A DNA stretch of 64,000 bases from assembly GCF_040115645.1 (NCBI RefSeq), contig NW_027096111.1, positions 21,239 to 85,238 of the forward strand, written 5' to 3'. This DNA is from Euwallacea fornicatus. Lineage: Eukaryota > Arthropoda > Insecta > Coleoptera > Curculionidae. Every line of letters begins with the position of its first letter. The stretch's first letter is position 1. The position numbers were made by a program, and so were the translations under genes. Shown piece by piece: positions 34,818 through 46,194 of this stretch. The notes below the pieces were generated by a model. It searched no databases. It had not been told where the DNA came from and was given only the letters and a program-made list of their open reading frames with translations.

Positions 34818-37803
34818 ATGGCTCCGACGGTCAACGTGCTTAGGTGTCTCCAGATCAATCTGGACAGGAGGCGGTTGGCTACCGACTTACTCTTCCAAAT
34901 GATCCGGGAAAGAGATATTGACGTTGTGTTAGGACAAGAGCCGAACAATGCAACCAAGGGTGTAATTAGGGATCGGAGCGACGACGCTTTCATCTGGTTA
35001 GCCAACCATTTGAGGGTGAAGTCAATCCATAGGGACCGGGGTTTCGTAGCGGTGGAGTTGGGATGAATCACGCTGGTCTCGGCGTACTTCTCAACGAACA
35101 GGAGGGCGGCCGAATTCGGTGCCATGCTTAGTAGGCTGGAGGAGTACGTGCGGGGACTGGATGGTAGAAAGGTCCTCGTAACCGGGGATCTGAATGCCAA
35201 AAGTGGACGTTTCGGCTCCGAAGCGCGCAATCCTTATGGTCTGGTCCTTGAAGAGTTCTTGGATGCGGGTGGATTCACTCCGCTTAACATCGGGAAGGAG
35301 TGGACGTTCGACAACCACAACGGAAGATCGCTGATCGACGTGACCATGGCCGGTGTGACTGCGGCGGACATGGTGAATGAGTGGAAAGTTGAGTGCGAGA
35401 AAGAGAGTGGAAGTGGGCAGAGATATGTTAGCTTTCGGATTTTGAAAGAGGGAAGCGCGCGCTGTGCCAACGATGGTGTGGAGAGTGTGATATTGAACGG
35501 TTGGATTGTGACTGAGAGAGGAATGAGGAAATTGAACCAGTACGTGATGGCGAGAGAGGGAGTAGCAGGGTTGACCGATGATCCGGAACGGACAGTGAAA
35601 GAAATCGGTGACGCCTGCGACGCGTGTTTGAGGAAGAAGAGTGGAAAATCTGGTAGTGATAAGAGAGCAGTGTACTGGTGGAACGATAAGATAGAAGAGT
35701 TGAGAAAACAGAGTGTGAGAATGAGAAGAAAGATGACGAGAGTGAAGGGCGACAGAGAGACTGACGAAAGAAGAAGAGCGGCGGAAGAAGAGCACAAGGA
35801 AGCGCGAAAGGCCCTCAAGGTGTCCATCAGGAACGCCAAGAGGGAGGCGTGGGAGGGTCTGTGTGCCGATCTGGAGACGGATATCTGGGGCCTCGGCTAC
35901 AAAATAGTGGCCGGGAAACTTGGTAATTTTAAAGCGAGCCACCTGCCGGAAGTAGAGATGCTTCGGAGTGTGGACGAACTCTTTCTGAAGAAGCAGAACA
36001 TCAGATCGGTGCATAGGGTACCGGGGACGGAACACGTGCCTCGGGTCACGACTGAGATCTGTCAGGCGGTCGGGAGTCTCAAGAGCCGCAAGGCTCCGGG
36101 GTTGGACGGGATACCGAACGAGGTCTTGAAGCTGTACCGTGGGTCAATTCCCCAGAGTATGGCAGATTGCGTAACGCGCATCTTGACCTCGGGCGTGTTC
36201 CCCAAAATCTAGAAGAGAGCCCGTCTGGTACTGGTGGAGAAACCGAAGCGGGAACCGAGCGCGGCACCCTCGTACCGGCCCATTTGCCTAATCGACGGAC
36301 TCGGAAATATTGCGGAAAAGGTGATCAAGACCAGACTTCTGGAAGAAGTGATGGCGCAAGGAATGATAAGCAAGAGACAGTTTGGGTTTGTCAAAGGCAG
36401 GAGCACCATTGATGCCATGCTGGCCGTGACGAAGATCGTGGAGGACATCAAGCACGAACATTGCACACAAGCGGGCTTCTGCGTTATGGTAACTATCGAT
36501 GTAAAGAACGCGTTTAACACGGCGCCGTGGGACCTCATCGTCCGAGTGATGAAGAGGTCCCTGATAAGCAGGTACTTGACGGATGTCGTCCAGTCATACC
36601 TGCAAGACCGATTTCTCGAGTTGCCGAACGGGGAGGTCCGTGAGTTGTCATGTGGTGTTCCTCAAGGATCCGTTCTGGGTCCCGTCCTGTGGAACCTGTT
36701 CTACGACGAGCTGTTGATGGTGGGTTATCCAGAGGGCGTCACTCCGGTGGCGTACGCGGACGACTTGTCGTTGGTGGTTACGGCAAGGGACAGGGAAACC
36801 CTGGAGAGGAGCAGCAGGGGGGCCATGGAGCTGGTCTCCGACACGTTCCGAGCCAAATGTCTCAGCATGGCTACGGACAAGACAGAGATCGTGCTTCTAG
36901 TGGGAAGAAGGTTGCTGAGGAGCATGAGTCTGTGGGTGGATGGTGTCAAGTACGAAAGTCAGAAATGTGTGAAGTACCTGGGAGTGTGGTTCGGTAGGAA
37001 TACTTGTTTCGGCGAGCACACCCGCCGAACTGCCGACAAGGTGTGCGGGATTCTACGGAAACTCGAGGGAATACTGCCCAGAGTAAATGGATTGGCGTTT
37101 GAAAGGAGGCGAGTGATTGTGACGGCGGCGGCGTCGGTCCTGCTGTACGCGGTTCCGGTGTGGCACACCGAGCTGACGTACCGAAAGTACAACGCCATCT
37201 TGGAACGGGCAAATAGATCGCTCGTAATTAGGGTGGCATGCGCATACAGAACAGCTCCTGGCGCGGCGGTGTTGGTGTTGGCTAAAATACCGCCGGTGAG
37301 ACTGCGAGTGGAAGAGAGAAGAAGGGTGTGGGAGCGAGATAAGAATTCAAGGAGTGAAGCGAGCGATTGGGTGAGTAGCGAATGGGAGAAAGAGTGGGCC
37401 AAGTACGATGGCAGGATGAAAGTGTTCGTAGCCAGCGTAAGGCGGTGGTTCGAATGTAAGTGAACGAGACCGGGGTGTGCGTTGTCGCTGTATATATCTG
37501 CGACGAATCAAAGTGGAAAGAAGTGACCACTGCTGGGTCTGTGGGAACGAAACAGAGTGCGTGGCGGACACCCCGGAGCACACGCTGTGGGAGTATCCGC
37601 AGTGGGAGAGGTATCGAGTGGAGGCCAGGGAGAGGAGACCCAACCTGGACCGAAACATGATCGGGCGTGAATTGGTGGAGACAGAGGAGAAGTGGATGGT
37701 ATTTGAAAGAATGGTGGGAAAGATCATGTGGGATAAGATTGTGAGAGAGAGAGAACGGAAATCGGAAAGAGTGCAGGAGCAGAGCAACCTCGGCGGCGCA
37801 TAG
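34818..37803 (+). pseudogene. R1-like ORF2: AP endonuclease plus reverse transcriptase, copy 2
   Basis: The chosen ATG (34,818, MAPTVNVLRCLQINLD) aligns with copy 1; an in-frame ATG at 34,767 is also possible. Endonuclease motifs: QINLDRRRLA, GQEP, GDLNAKS, NGRSLIDVT. The final His is Gln (GSGQRYVS). RT motifs: RKAPGLDGIPNEVLK, YRPICLIDGLGNIAEKV, GFVKGRSTIDA, VTIDVKNAFN, CGVPQGSVLGPVLWN and AYADDLSLV. Breaks: TGA at 35,064-35,066, TAG at 36,210-36,212 (Trp in copy 1), and a frameshift between 37,463 and about 37,500. The C-terminal finger region reads CWVCGNETE...HTLWEYPQW, so the last Cys of the finger is Tyr. Confidence 0.88.
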
Positions 37804-37987
37804 TCCGCGAGCAGAGTGGAAAGGGCCCTGAAGGAATGCCGAAAGGCGATATCGGGGCGAAGAGGGGAGGTGGTTTTAGTGGGTAGACGGGCGACATAAT
37901 GGTCGGTCGAATCCCACACTACCTGGCTGCACGTCGAAGCCAGGTGTCTTAAGAAGATTCCCACCTCCTCGCAAACAAAAAAAAATT
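37804..37987 (+). other. R1-like 3' UTR with hairpin and A-rich tail, copy 2
   Basis: Matches copy 1 through the same ordered blocks. The hairpin is ACCTGGC (37,921-37,927) / GCCAGGT (37,939-37,945). Relative to copy 1, one C-G pair has become T-A, keeping the stem. Confidence 0.75.
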
Positions 37988-38266
37988 TAAAAAAATAAAG
38001 GAAGGTGGACCAACAAAATATTAATTTTTTGTTTTCTTTAAGTATAATAAAATTTATCTGCTGTATGTTCACTTTTGTGAGATCAGAAATTTTTATTTTA
38101 ATTTTTTTTCTTCCAACCTATTAATTGAAACCCAAATTTTTAATTACCAATAATAATCATTTATGAGAGGATTTCAATATATTTAAAAATATTTTTTGGA
38201 TCATGATTCTAACTATAAAATAATACGATTTTGCTAGGTGTACGTAGGCTTATGTGACTGACTGTA
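37988..38266. other. AT-rich spacer, no gene
   Basis: Very AT-rich non-satellite sequence between the R1-like tail and the first mariner-superfamily element. No frame, repeat or structure was recognised. It is the first DNA on this side without satellite and may be original flanking chromosome or a rearrangement product. Confidence 0.5.
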
Positions 38267-40537
38267 TACAGGGTGTCCGGAAATTAGAGGTAAATATTTC
38301 AGGGGGTGATTGTACGATAAAAAATAGGCAGAAAACCTCATATAAACATAGGTCGGCAAATGGACCCTAAGGGAGCTAGACCCTTTTAAAAGGTGAACCC
38401 TGAAGGTGGTTTTTTATCGATATACTCGAAACGGTTTGAGATAAAGTCATGAAATCTTGATTGTTAACTCAGATTTTTATGGTAAATTAGAAAATTTAAA
38501 CGAAATTTAAACATCTTGTTTTGATGTGTGTTAAACAGGGCCGGCTTAGGTTATTTTAGGCCCTAACTTTTTTACTCGTAACTTTTCCTACATTTTGACT
38601 ACACGAATTGAAAAAGCATGGTTTTCTAGATTAAAAAGGTGCTTTTTGTCGACTTCGAAATAAGGCTCCGTTTTCGAGTAATATGGATTTTAAATAGTTC
38701 ATGCAAAGTGCCATGTTTATGTATTATTACTTATTTATTTATTTTAACGGGAATTGGATTTTATAAAAACATCTCAAATTTTAAACAGTTCATGTAAAGT
38801 AACATGTAACGTGAAAAAAATACCAGAAACTTTAACGAAGCTTGCCATGAAAACAAGTGCGTCGTAAAAATGTCTATGGAAACAAGCAGACCTACACATG
38901 TCGGTAGTTGTTAATTTTGACAGATCAGTAAGACAATTTCCTGTAAAATCGAGATTAACAGTAAGATAAAATGAATAATAATAATTATTCTAACGTCGAA
39001 CTACGTGATATGCATTTTTATTATGGTTTAGCTGGCGGCAATGCATGTGCTGCAAGACGTTTGTATGAAGAGGCATTTCCAAATAGGCGAATCCCAAATT
39101 CACGGATGTACACTAACATCCATCAAAAACTGGGAGAATTTGGATCTTTTAAAGTAAGACGTCATGAGGCAGGACGTCCGCGAAAAACCCGAAATCCTGC
39201 AACAGAACTACGAGTCTTGAATGCCATTGAAAATAATTCTAACACAAGTGTAAGATCAATTGCAACTAAAGAAAATATTCCAAGAAGCTCAGCACATGAG
39301 ATTTTGAAGGAACAAATCTTCTACCCCTATCATTACCAAAAGGTCCAAGCCCTTTCTCCGGAAGATCCTGTGGCTCGTGTACATTTCTGCAACTCCATTA
39401 GAAATCTTCATAATGAAAATGATGATTTTATACGGTCTATTCTTTTTACGGATGAAGCTGGATTTGGTCACGATGGTTTAATTAATCTTCACAATGAACA
39501 TTATTGGTCTGATAATAATCCTCACGTCAAGATAGAACGAGGTTTTCAAAAGAAATTCTCCGTTAACGTGTGGACCGGTATTATAGAAGACCACTTAATT
39601 GGACCCTATTTTTTGCCGCAAAGACTTACTGGTGAACTTTACTTGCATTTTTTAAGACATGAATTGCCCATTCTATTAGAAAATGTACCTATTCGAATTA
39701 GACAAACAATGTGGCTGCTTCAAGACGGCGCACCTCCACATTACAGTTTAGCAGTGAGAGAATTTTTGAATGAAAATTTTCCTGAAAGATGGATGGGACG
39801 TGGGGGGTTTGTATCGTGGGCTCCTAGATCCCCCGATTTAAATCCTATGGACTTTTTCTTTTGGGGATACCTTAAAACCCTTGTGTACAAAACACCCGTG
39901 AATAACATTCAAGAGCTTAGGCAGAGAATCATTGACAACTGCGAGTTAATTAGACAGAAGGCGGAGCTATATCCTAAAATTCGTTGGAACTTTTTAAAAA
40001 GAATTAATTTATGTTTGGAACTAGAAGGAGAGCATTTTGAGATGTTTTTATAAAATCCAATTCCCGTTAAAATAAATAAATAAGTAATAATAAATAAATA
40101 AGTAATAATAAATAAACATGGCACTTTGCATGAACTATTTAAAATCCATATTACTCGAAAACGGAGCCTTATTTCGAAGTCGACAAAAAGCACCTTTTTA
40201 ATCTAGAAAACCATGCTTTTTCAATTCGTGTAGTCAAAATGTAGGAAAAGTTACGAGTAAAAAAGTTAGGGCCTAAAATAACCTAAGCCGGCCCTGTTTA
40301 ACACACATCAAAACAAGATGTTTAAATTTCGTTTAAATTTTCTAATTTACCATAAAAATCTGAGTTAACAATCAAGATTTCATGACTTTATCTCAAACCG
40401 TTTCGAGTATATCGATAAAAAACCATCTTCAGGGTTCACCTTTTAAAAGGGTCTAGCTCCCTTGAGGTTTATCTGCCTATTTTTTATCGTACAATCACCC
40501 CCTGAAATATTTACCTCTAATTTCCGGACACCCTGTA
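38267..40537 (+). mobile_element. mariner-superfamily element A (DD41D type), 2.27 kb
   Basis: Starts TACAGGGTGTCCGG and ends CCGGACACCCTGTA with TA on both sides (38,265-38,266; 40,538-40,539). Terminal inverted repeats are about 505-512 bp (38,267-38,778 and 40,034-40,537), nearly identical apart from an indel near 38,333 against 40,470. The right arm begins inside the transposase gene, covering its last five codons and stop. The uninterrupted gene suggests a relatively young copy. Confidence 0.93.
38971..40053 (+). CDS. mariner-superfamily transposase, DUF4817 plus DDE domain, intact (360 aa)
   Basis: Cut-and-paste transposase acting in the nucleus on its own inverted repeats. The N-terminus (about residues 10-65, YYGLAGGNACAARRLYEEAF) is the DUF4817-type helix-turn-helix, followed by a second helical DNA-binding part with NTSVRSIATKENIPRSSAHE (about 90-115). 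Catalytic Asp residues are D161 (FTDEAGF), D252 (LQDGAPPHY) and D294 (SPDLNPMDFFFWG), with 41 residues between the second and third, i.e. DD41D. The C-terminus EGEHFEMFL is family-typical. The first ATG after the left arm was taken as start; it precedes the conserved N-terminal domain. No stops or frameshifts, and all three catalytic residues are present, so it may be functional. Confidence 0.92.
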   Translation: MNNNNYSNVELRDMHFYYGLAGGNACAARRLYEEAFPNRRIPNSRMYTNIHQKLGEFGSFKVRRHEAGRPRKTRNPATELRVLNAIENNSNTSVRSIATKENIPRSSAHEILKEQIFYPYHYQKVQALSPEDPVARVHFCNSIRNLHNENDDFIRSILFTDEAGFGHDGLINLHNEHYWSDNNPHVKIERGFQKKFSVNVWTGIIEDHLIGPYFLPQRLTGELYLHFLRHELPILLENVPIRIRQTMWLLQDGAPPHYSLAVREFLNENFPERWMGRGGFVSWAPRSPDLNPMDFFFWGYLKTLVYKTPVNNIQELRQRIIDNCELIRQKAELYPKIRWNFLKRINLCLELEGEHFEMFL

Positions 40538-40561
40538 TATGTATATATATATATATATATA
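40538..40561. repeat. (TA)n microsatellite between elements A and B
   Basis: TATGTATATATATATATATA tract that supplies the TA target of both neighbours. Confidence 0.9.
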
Positions 40562-42691
40562 TACAGGGTTATTCACGCTATACGGCTCGGAATATTGTGG
40601 CCAAAATACGAGGTTTTCTAAAAATTTTTCTTTTGGGTTAGATAGGGATCTATTATGGCTACTTTTTAAAATTATTTTCATATTATACAGGGTGTCCCAA
40701 AAGTGCAAAAAGTATCAAAGTTGTGTTTTTTTAAATAGAACCCCTTGTATATTGTTGCATTTTTGGATTCTCCGATCAAAATAAATGTGTGTTTTAATAA
40801 GGTTTACAATACCTAGCACTTACGGTTTTTGAAATAATTTAAATTTTGTAAAAATTTGGCCTAATTTTCATATTTTAACCACTTAAGCAGTATTTAAGTT
40901 ATGTAAGCGTAATTTACAGTGTAGTGTAATAATGGATCATACTTTATATCCCAATCATGAAAAACTTGCCAGCTTATACAGGGTGTGCAAAAATTAAAAC
41001 TATTCAAATGAGGACTTTAAATGGCTATAACTGGATTAATTTAAATGGAATGCCATATTTTTTAACTTACCAGGATATGTAGTTTTTAAATACCCATCGA
41101 ATGGTACTAGGATGTTCATAGCTAAGTCTTCGCGTTTTTGCAGAATGCACTAAATAATGGCTCCTTGCGCCATTTGGCGTCTTTTAGTTGAAAGTTCCAA
41201 TGTATCTAGTTGCCTATGATATTTCAAAATATCAGATAGTTAATTTAGTTTATTTCTTAGTTTAGTCTGCAAAGGTACTTTTTTTCTAGAGTGTGTAATG
41301 TACCCTCAGGCTACGCCTATGCCTATGCAATCCGTCCGATCATGTCCGTGATGAAGCTTTATAACTGACACTTCCTGTCTCGTGAAACTGGTGCAATAAT
41401 CTCTCAAAAACGGCTGGCTTAGGATGTTTTCTTTCGGGAAATCTTTGAGCATAAACTCGAGAAGCCAATAAACAATTCTTATGACATTCTCCAAGAATAA
41501 AAATCATGTCAATACGCTCTTCTTTTGGATAAATCTTCATTTTGACTATTTGCACTCGTTATAACACACACGCCTTAATCGGTAAAAACTAAAATGATCT
41601 TGACATTAGAGAGGATTTTTAGAGTAATAGAGAGTTTATGGGATTCGGGGTAGCTTAAATACCCAATAAGGGAATCGGTATCCATTAACAGGGTCAATCC
41701 ACAGTTGGTAACTTTTTAAATCCTTAAACCGTATCTTGAGACAAAGGCAAAAATTGAGAATTTACGGGGAATTGCAGCTGTAAAGATTTTGACCAAATAT
41801 GGATGAATTTAGACCTTTGTCTTGATAAAGATAAAAGAGTGAAAGTTCCTTTATGCAGGGCAACCCTTACAGGAAGAAAATGGGTTCCCAACATATGGTC
41901 ATCACGGACATGATCGGACGGATTGCATAGCCATCGGCGTAGCCTGAGGGTACATTACACACTCTAGAAAAAAAGTACCTTTGCAGACTAAACTAAGAAA
42001 TAAACTAAATTAACTATCTGATATTTTGAAATATCATAGGCAACTAGATACATTGGAACTTTCAACTAAAAGACGCCAAATGGCGCAAGGAGCCATTATT
42101 TAGTGCATTCTGCAAAAACGCGAAGACTTAGCTATGAACATCCTAGTACCATTCGATGGGTATTTAAAAACTACATATCCTGGTAAGTTAAAAAATATGG
42201 CATTCCATTTAAATTAATCCAGTTATAGCCACTTAAAGTCCTCATTTGAATAGTTTTAATTTTTGCACACCCTGTATAAGCTGGCAAGTGTTTCATGATT
42301 GGGATATAAAGTATGATCCATTATTACACTACACTGTAAATTACGCTTACATAACTTAAATACTGTTTAAGTGGTTAAAACATGAAAATTAGGCCAAATT
42401 TTTACAAAATTTAAATTATTTCAAAAACCGTAAGTGCTAGGTATTGTAAACCTTATTAAAACACACATTTATTTTGATCGGAGAATCCAAAAATGCAACA
42501 ATATACAAGGGGTTCCATTTAAAAAAACACAACTTTGATACTTTTAGCACTTTTGGGACACCCTGTATAATATGAAAATAATTTTAAAAAGTAGCCATAA
42601 TAGATCCCCATATAACCCAAAAGAAAATTTTTTAGAAAACCTCGTATTTTGGCCACAATATTCCGAGCCGTATAGCGTGAATAACCCTGTA
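40562..42691. mobile_element. fold-back mariner-superfamily element B, 2.13 kb
   Basis: TACAGGGTTATTCACG...CGTGAATAACCCTGTA, flanked by TA. Two arms of 792 bp each (40,562-41,353 and 41,900-42,691) are near-perfect inverted copies around a 546-bp centre. The centre codes only for the transposase N-terminus on the minus strand; the catalytic region is gone. TACAGGGTGT-type tip motifs recur inside each arm (left about 40,685 and 40,977). A diverged relative with a C-terminal transposase relic lies at 60,359. Non-autonomous. Confidence 0.9.
41340..41555 (-). pseudogene. transposase N-terminal fragment in element B
   Basis: About 71 codons, of which the first ~60 are a DUF4817 domain: FILGECHKNCLLASRVYAQR, then FPERKHPKPAVFERLLHQF. 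The frame then runs into the left fold-back arm, losing the rest of the DNA-binding part and the whole DDE domain. Could encode a DNA-binding-only peptide if transcribed, but is more likely a relic. Confidence 0.75.
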
Positions 42692-42693
42692 TA

Positions 42694-43172
42694 TGTGAGC
42701 TTTCATAAAGTAAGTGACACGGGGTTAGTTATTAATTCGCTTAAAGCAACGAATAAACCTGCCACCTTACAAGGATAGTGTTATATCTTATCCTTGGGCA
42801 TATGTGGTATGTCACAAGCACCTATGAGTGTTCCCTTGGAAATGGACTAAACTTGTACTTGTAAAAGTAGATCGTTGCGTTAAAAGATAAAGAGGGTCTG
42901 TTTTTATCATATGGGGTGTGAAGAAGGAATAACTGAGGGATGTAAGCGTGGGAAGAATGTGGATGGTATGGCAGGTTTATTGGATAGGAAAAAACAGATA
43001 CCCGGGGAATGACTCCGACACCTTGCGAGGGGGCATTCCATTCCCAATCGTTGTCAAATAAAGAAGTCTCTCTCAAACTTGCGTTTTTGTTTTCTCTATA
43101 AGAAGAAGTTTTTCTTCTGACATATATATATATATATACCCCGTGTCACTTTACTTTATGAAAGCTCACATA
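42694..43172. mobile_element. small TIR element (about 480 bp) between B and D
   Basis: TGTGAGCTTTCATAAAGTAA at 42,694 faces its inverted copy ending GAAAGCTCACA at 43,172. The inverted repeat extends about 31 bp (to GTGACACGGGGT) and TA stands on both sides. The interior has no transposase. CAAATAAAGAAGTCTCTC near 43,056 resembles an LTR poly(A) region, so part of the interior may be another insertion. Family unknown. Confidence 0.6.
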
Positions 43173-43174
43173 TA

Positions 43175-45627
43175 TACAGGGTGTCTGTAAAAGGTCTTTA
43201 CAATGCTCTACCACAGATTCTTCAGATCAAAACAAGACGATTTAGCCATATTTAGTCTAATCCAAAAGTTGATAATAACAGCGCTAGAGGGCGTCAAAGT
43301 TGAAAATTAAAAATCAATTTTTTAACATATTTTCCATACTGTACAACATAAAAACGTGAAAGTTGGTGTAGGGGAGTTTTTCAAGACGCCGAATTCATAT
43401 CTGCTAATAAATTGCACTTACTTGGTAGAGGGCGCCACTTACGGCCCACCGCATGTATTAAATTGATTGAAACTTTTTTGCCTCCTGGTATAAATGATTT
43501 TTGAATACAGTAGTGTATTTGGTCATCGTTTATAAATAAAAAAGGTATACCTTGTTGATGTTGCTACGAGGAGCCGTTTACGAGATAAATGCATTTTAGT
43601 AATTCAGGTGTAAGATTTTAGATTAAACAACTTATTTACTACAAAAAGGTACTCTTGATAAGACCTTTAATAATTCGCAGTAGTTTTACAAGAAAACTTA
43701 ATTACCAAATCATGAATACAAAGAAATAAGAATATCACAAAAACTGTTCAAAGAGTCCACCATTTGCACGTATACAAAGGTTTATACGCCGAAGAAAATT
43801 AAAATGTACTCTTTGCATAACTTCTTCGTCGTTTCTAATATTATTTATTGCATCTTGAATACGTTGCCACAGTTGTTTTTCGTTATCGACAGTTGTCATG
43901 TAAACCATGGACTTAAGGTGTCCCCATAAAAAATAATCCATTGGATTTAAGTCCGGAGAACGTGGTGGCCATTTTACAGGGGCGTCATTACCTCTGCCTA
44001 TCCATTTATTTGGGTACTGTTGATTTAAATGATTTCTAAAATTTAGTGCAAAATGTGGTGGAGCTCCGTCATGCATAAACCACATATCTCTCCGAAGTTG
44101 TAAAGGTAAATCCTCTAACAAATTTGGCTACGAATTTTGTAGATGTTGCAAATAAATTTCCCCCGTTAATCTTTGTGGAAAAATGACAGGACCAACAATA
44201 TGATTACTAATTATTCCATCCCATACATTAATTTTGAATTCGTGTTGAAAATGTTTTACTTTTATTGCATGCGGATTTTCATCTGCATAAACATGTTCAT
44301 TATGAAAATTGGTTACCCCTTTTCTTGTAAAACACGCCTCATCGGTAAACAAAATATTGTTACCAAAATTTAAATCTCCTTCTCTTTGCCTATTAAAAAA
44401 TCAACAAAAAACCAGGCGCATATTAGGATCATGTTGTAAAAGATCTTGAACTGGCGTCTTATGGTAAGGATATAACAACTCTTCTTTAAGTACTCCATGA
44501 ACAACATCTTTGGATAATCCTATTTCCCTACCTAGTCGTCTGGTGGATATTTCTGGATCTTCTTCAACACGTTCCAAAATTTCTTCTTCGACTTCAACAA
44601 CCCTTACAAAACGGTGCCTTCCACAATCAACGGTTGAAGGAGCAAATTGACCGGTCTCCCGAAGACGTCTCTCCACAGCAGCAAAAGTTGGATGGCTTGG
44701 TATACGACGATTCGGAAACCTATCGGTGTACACTCTGACACACTCACGACTATTTCCTTGACAATATCCAAACACCAATACCATATCAGTATACTCTTCA
44801 TTGGTATATTGCACGGCCATGATAAGTCTCGAAAATTTAATTTTCAAATTAATTAAAATTATTGACAATACTTTTATTTAGATGTAAAAATGGACACAAC
44901 TAATAAAAATTGTTCGTGTAAAAGCAAGTCGTTTACACTAAATACCTGACAAATACATTTCTGAAAGTCGTATTTTTATATAAAGAATATTTGTTAAACT
45001 TTTTTCTGCTAATTTTATAAACCTTTGTATACGTGCAAATGGTGGACTCTTTGAACAGTTTTTGTGATATTCTTATTTCTTTGTATTCATGATTTGGTAA
45101 TTAAGTTTTCTTGTAAAACTACTGCGAATTATTAAAGGTCTTATCAAGAGTACCTTTTTGTAGTAAATAAGTTGTTTAATCTAAAATCTTACACCTGAAT
45201 TACTAAAATGCATTTATCTCGTAAACGGCTCCTCGTAGCAACATCAACAAGGTATACCTTTTTTATTTATAAACGATGACCAAATACACTACTGTATTCG
45301 AAAATCATTTATACCAGGAGGCAAAAAAGTTTCAATCAATTTAATACATGCGGTGGGCCGTAAGTGGCGCCCTCTACCAAGTAAGTGCAATTTATTAGCA
45401 GATATGAATTCGGCGTCTTGAAAAACTCCCCTACACCAACTTTCACGTTTTTATGTTGTACAGTATGGAAAATATGTTAAAAAATTGATTTTTAATTTTC
45501 AACTTTGACGCCCTCTAGCGCTGTTATTATCAACTTTTGGACTAGACTAAATATGGCTAAATCGTCTTGTTTTGATCTGAAGAATCTGTGGTAGAGCGTT
45601 GTAAAGACCTTTTACAGACACCCTGTA
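43175..45627 (-). mobile_element. mariner-superfamily element D (DD43D-like), 2.45 kb
   Basis: TACAGGGTGTCTGTAAAAGG...CCTTTTACAGACACCCTGTA with TA flanks. Arms are 612 bp each (43,175-43,786 and 45,016-45,627). The left arm covers the last 16 codons and stop of the minus-strand transposase, and the right arm carries the inverted copy of that coding tail although no gene is there. The transposase has two in-frame stops, so this copy is defective. Confidence 0.92.
43735..44868 (-). pseudogene. mariner-superfamily transposase with two nonsense codons (element D)
   Basis: One frame from 44,868 to 43,735, interrupted by TGA at 44,401-44,403 and TAG at about 44,125-44,127. DUF4817 domain near the start (VFGYCQGNSRECVRVYTDRF), second DNA-binding part with STRRLGREIGLSKDVVHGVL, then the catalytic blocks MFTDEACF, MHDGAPPHF and SPDLNPMDYFLWG. 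Two extra residues in the GRGNDAPVKW loop give 43 residues between the second and third Asp. The C-terminus is RANGGLFEQFL. The MSIILIN start is tentative; MAVQYTNEEYTDM (about 44,820) is an equally good start. Confidence 0.88.
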
Positions 45628-46194
45628 TATATATATACAGGGTGTTTGGTTCACCGATACATATCCGAAAGGGGGTGGTAGGTGCGATGATTTGGAATGT
45701 ATTGAACCATATATACTATTATACAAAGTGTTACGCATTTCGAGATATCGTCATTTTTCCAAATTTTACCATTTTCGCTGTTTACTTCCATATAAGTTAA
45801 AATAAAAATTTAGCTGAATGTTCGATCTGGCTCTACCTTTTTTCACATAAACTTGAATATGTATTTTATTGATATCAAACATCTAATGAAGTCTACATAT
45901 TAAAAAAAAAATAATGTAGCCTTTTAAAGTTCGAAAAAGAAATTTCTTAAATATCAAACCTTGACTTTGTAAGCGAATACAAGAAAAGGTGCAAATGAAA
46001 GAGACGTTCAAATATCTCTAAAAACTTATTGAACTAATGCTCTTTCGAATGATATATTGAAAGACTCAGATTTAATGTCGCATAAGATATTTAATTAAAA
46101 AAAAATTAAAAATGCGGATATGGCGATTTAACAATATGAATAAAAATTAATTAGTAATTATTATTTATACATTAATTATACTATTTATTTAAGA

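Larger units (their letters stand above)
32524..37987 (+). mobile_element. R1-clade non-LTR retrotransposon, copy 2, decayed
   Basis: Same architecture as copy 1 but clearly diverged at protein level, so a separate subfamily. It begins GGGGGCCGAAG directly against inverted satellite, within about 3 bp of the position used by copy 1, with the repeat in the opposite orientation. Only 123 bases precede ORF1, so the 5' UTR is short or truncated. ORF1 has one nonsense codon; ORF2 has two nonsense codons and a frameshift. The tail is CAAACAAAAAAAAA near 37,974-37,987. No satellite and no target duplicate follow, so the 3' flank has been lost or replaced. Confidence 0.88.

Noticed and set aside
26169..37406. 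Long minus-strand and alternate-frame open frames across both R1-like elements (up to about 350 codons)
   Set aside because: They lie opposite or across ORF1/ORF2, have low-complexity Pro/Ser/Leu-rich composition, and are shadows of GC-rich coding sequence.
37878..37920. tRNA-like look of the R1-like 3' UTR (GGTCGGTCGAATCCCAC resembles a T-arm)
   Set aside because: No full cloverleaf or acceptor stem could be drawn, and the B-box is one base short in copy 2. A hairpin explanation is simpler.
42822..43076. 84-codon minus-strand frame in the small TIR element
   Set aside because: No domain or codon signal; the region also contains LTR-like signals that argue against a gene.
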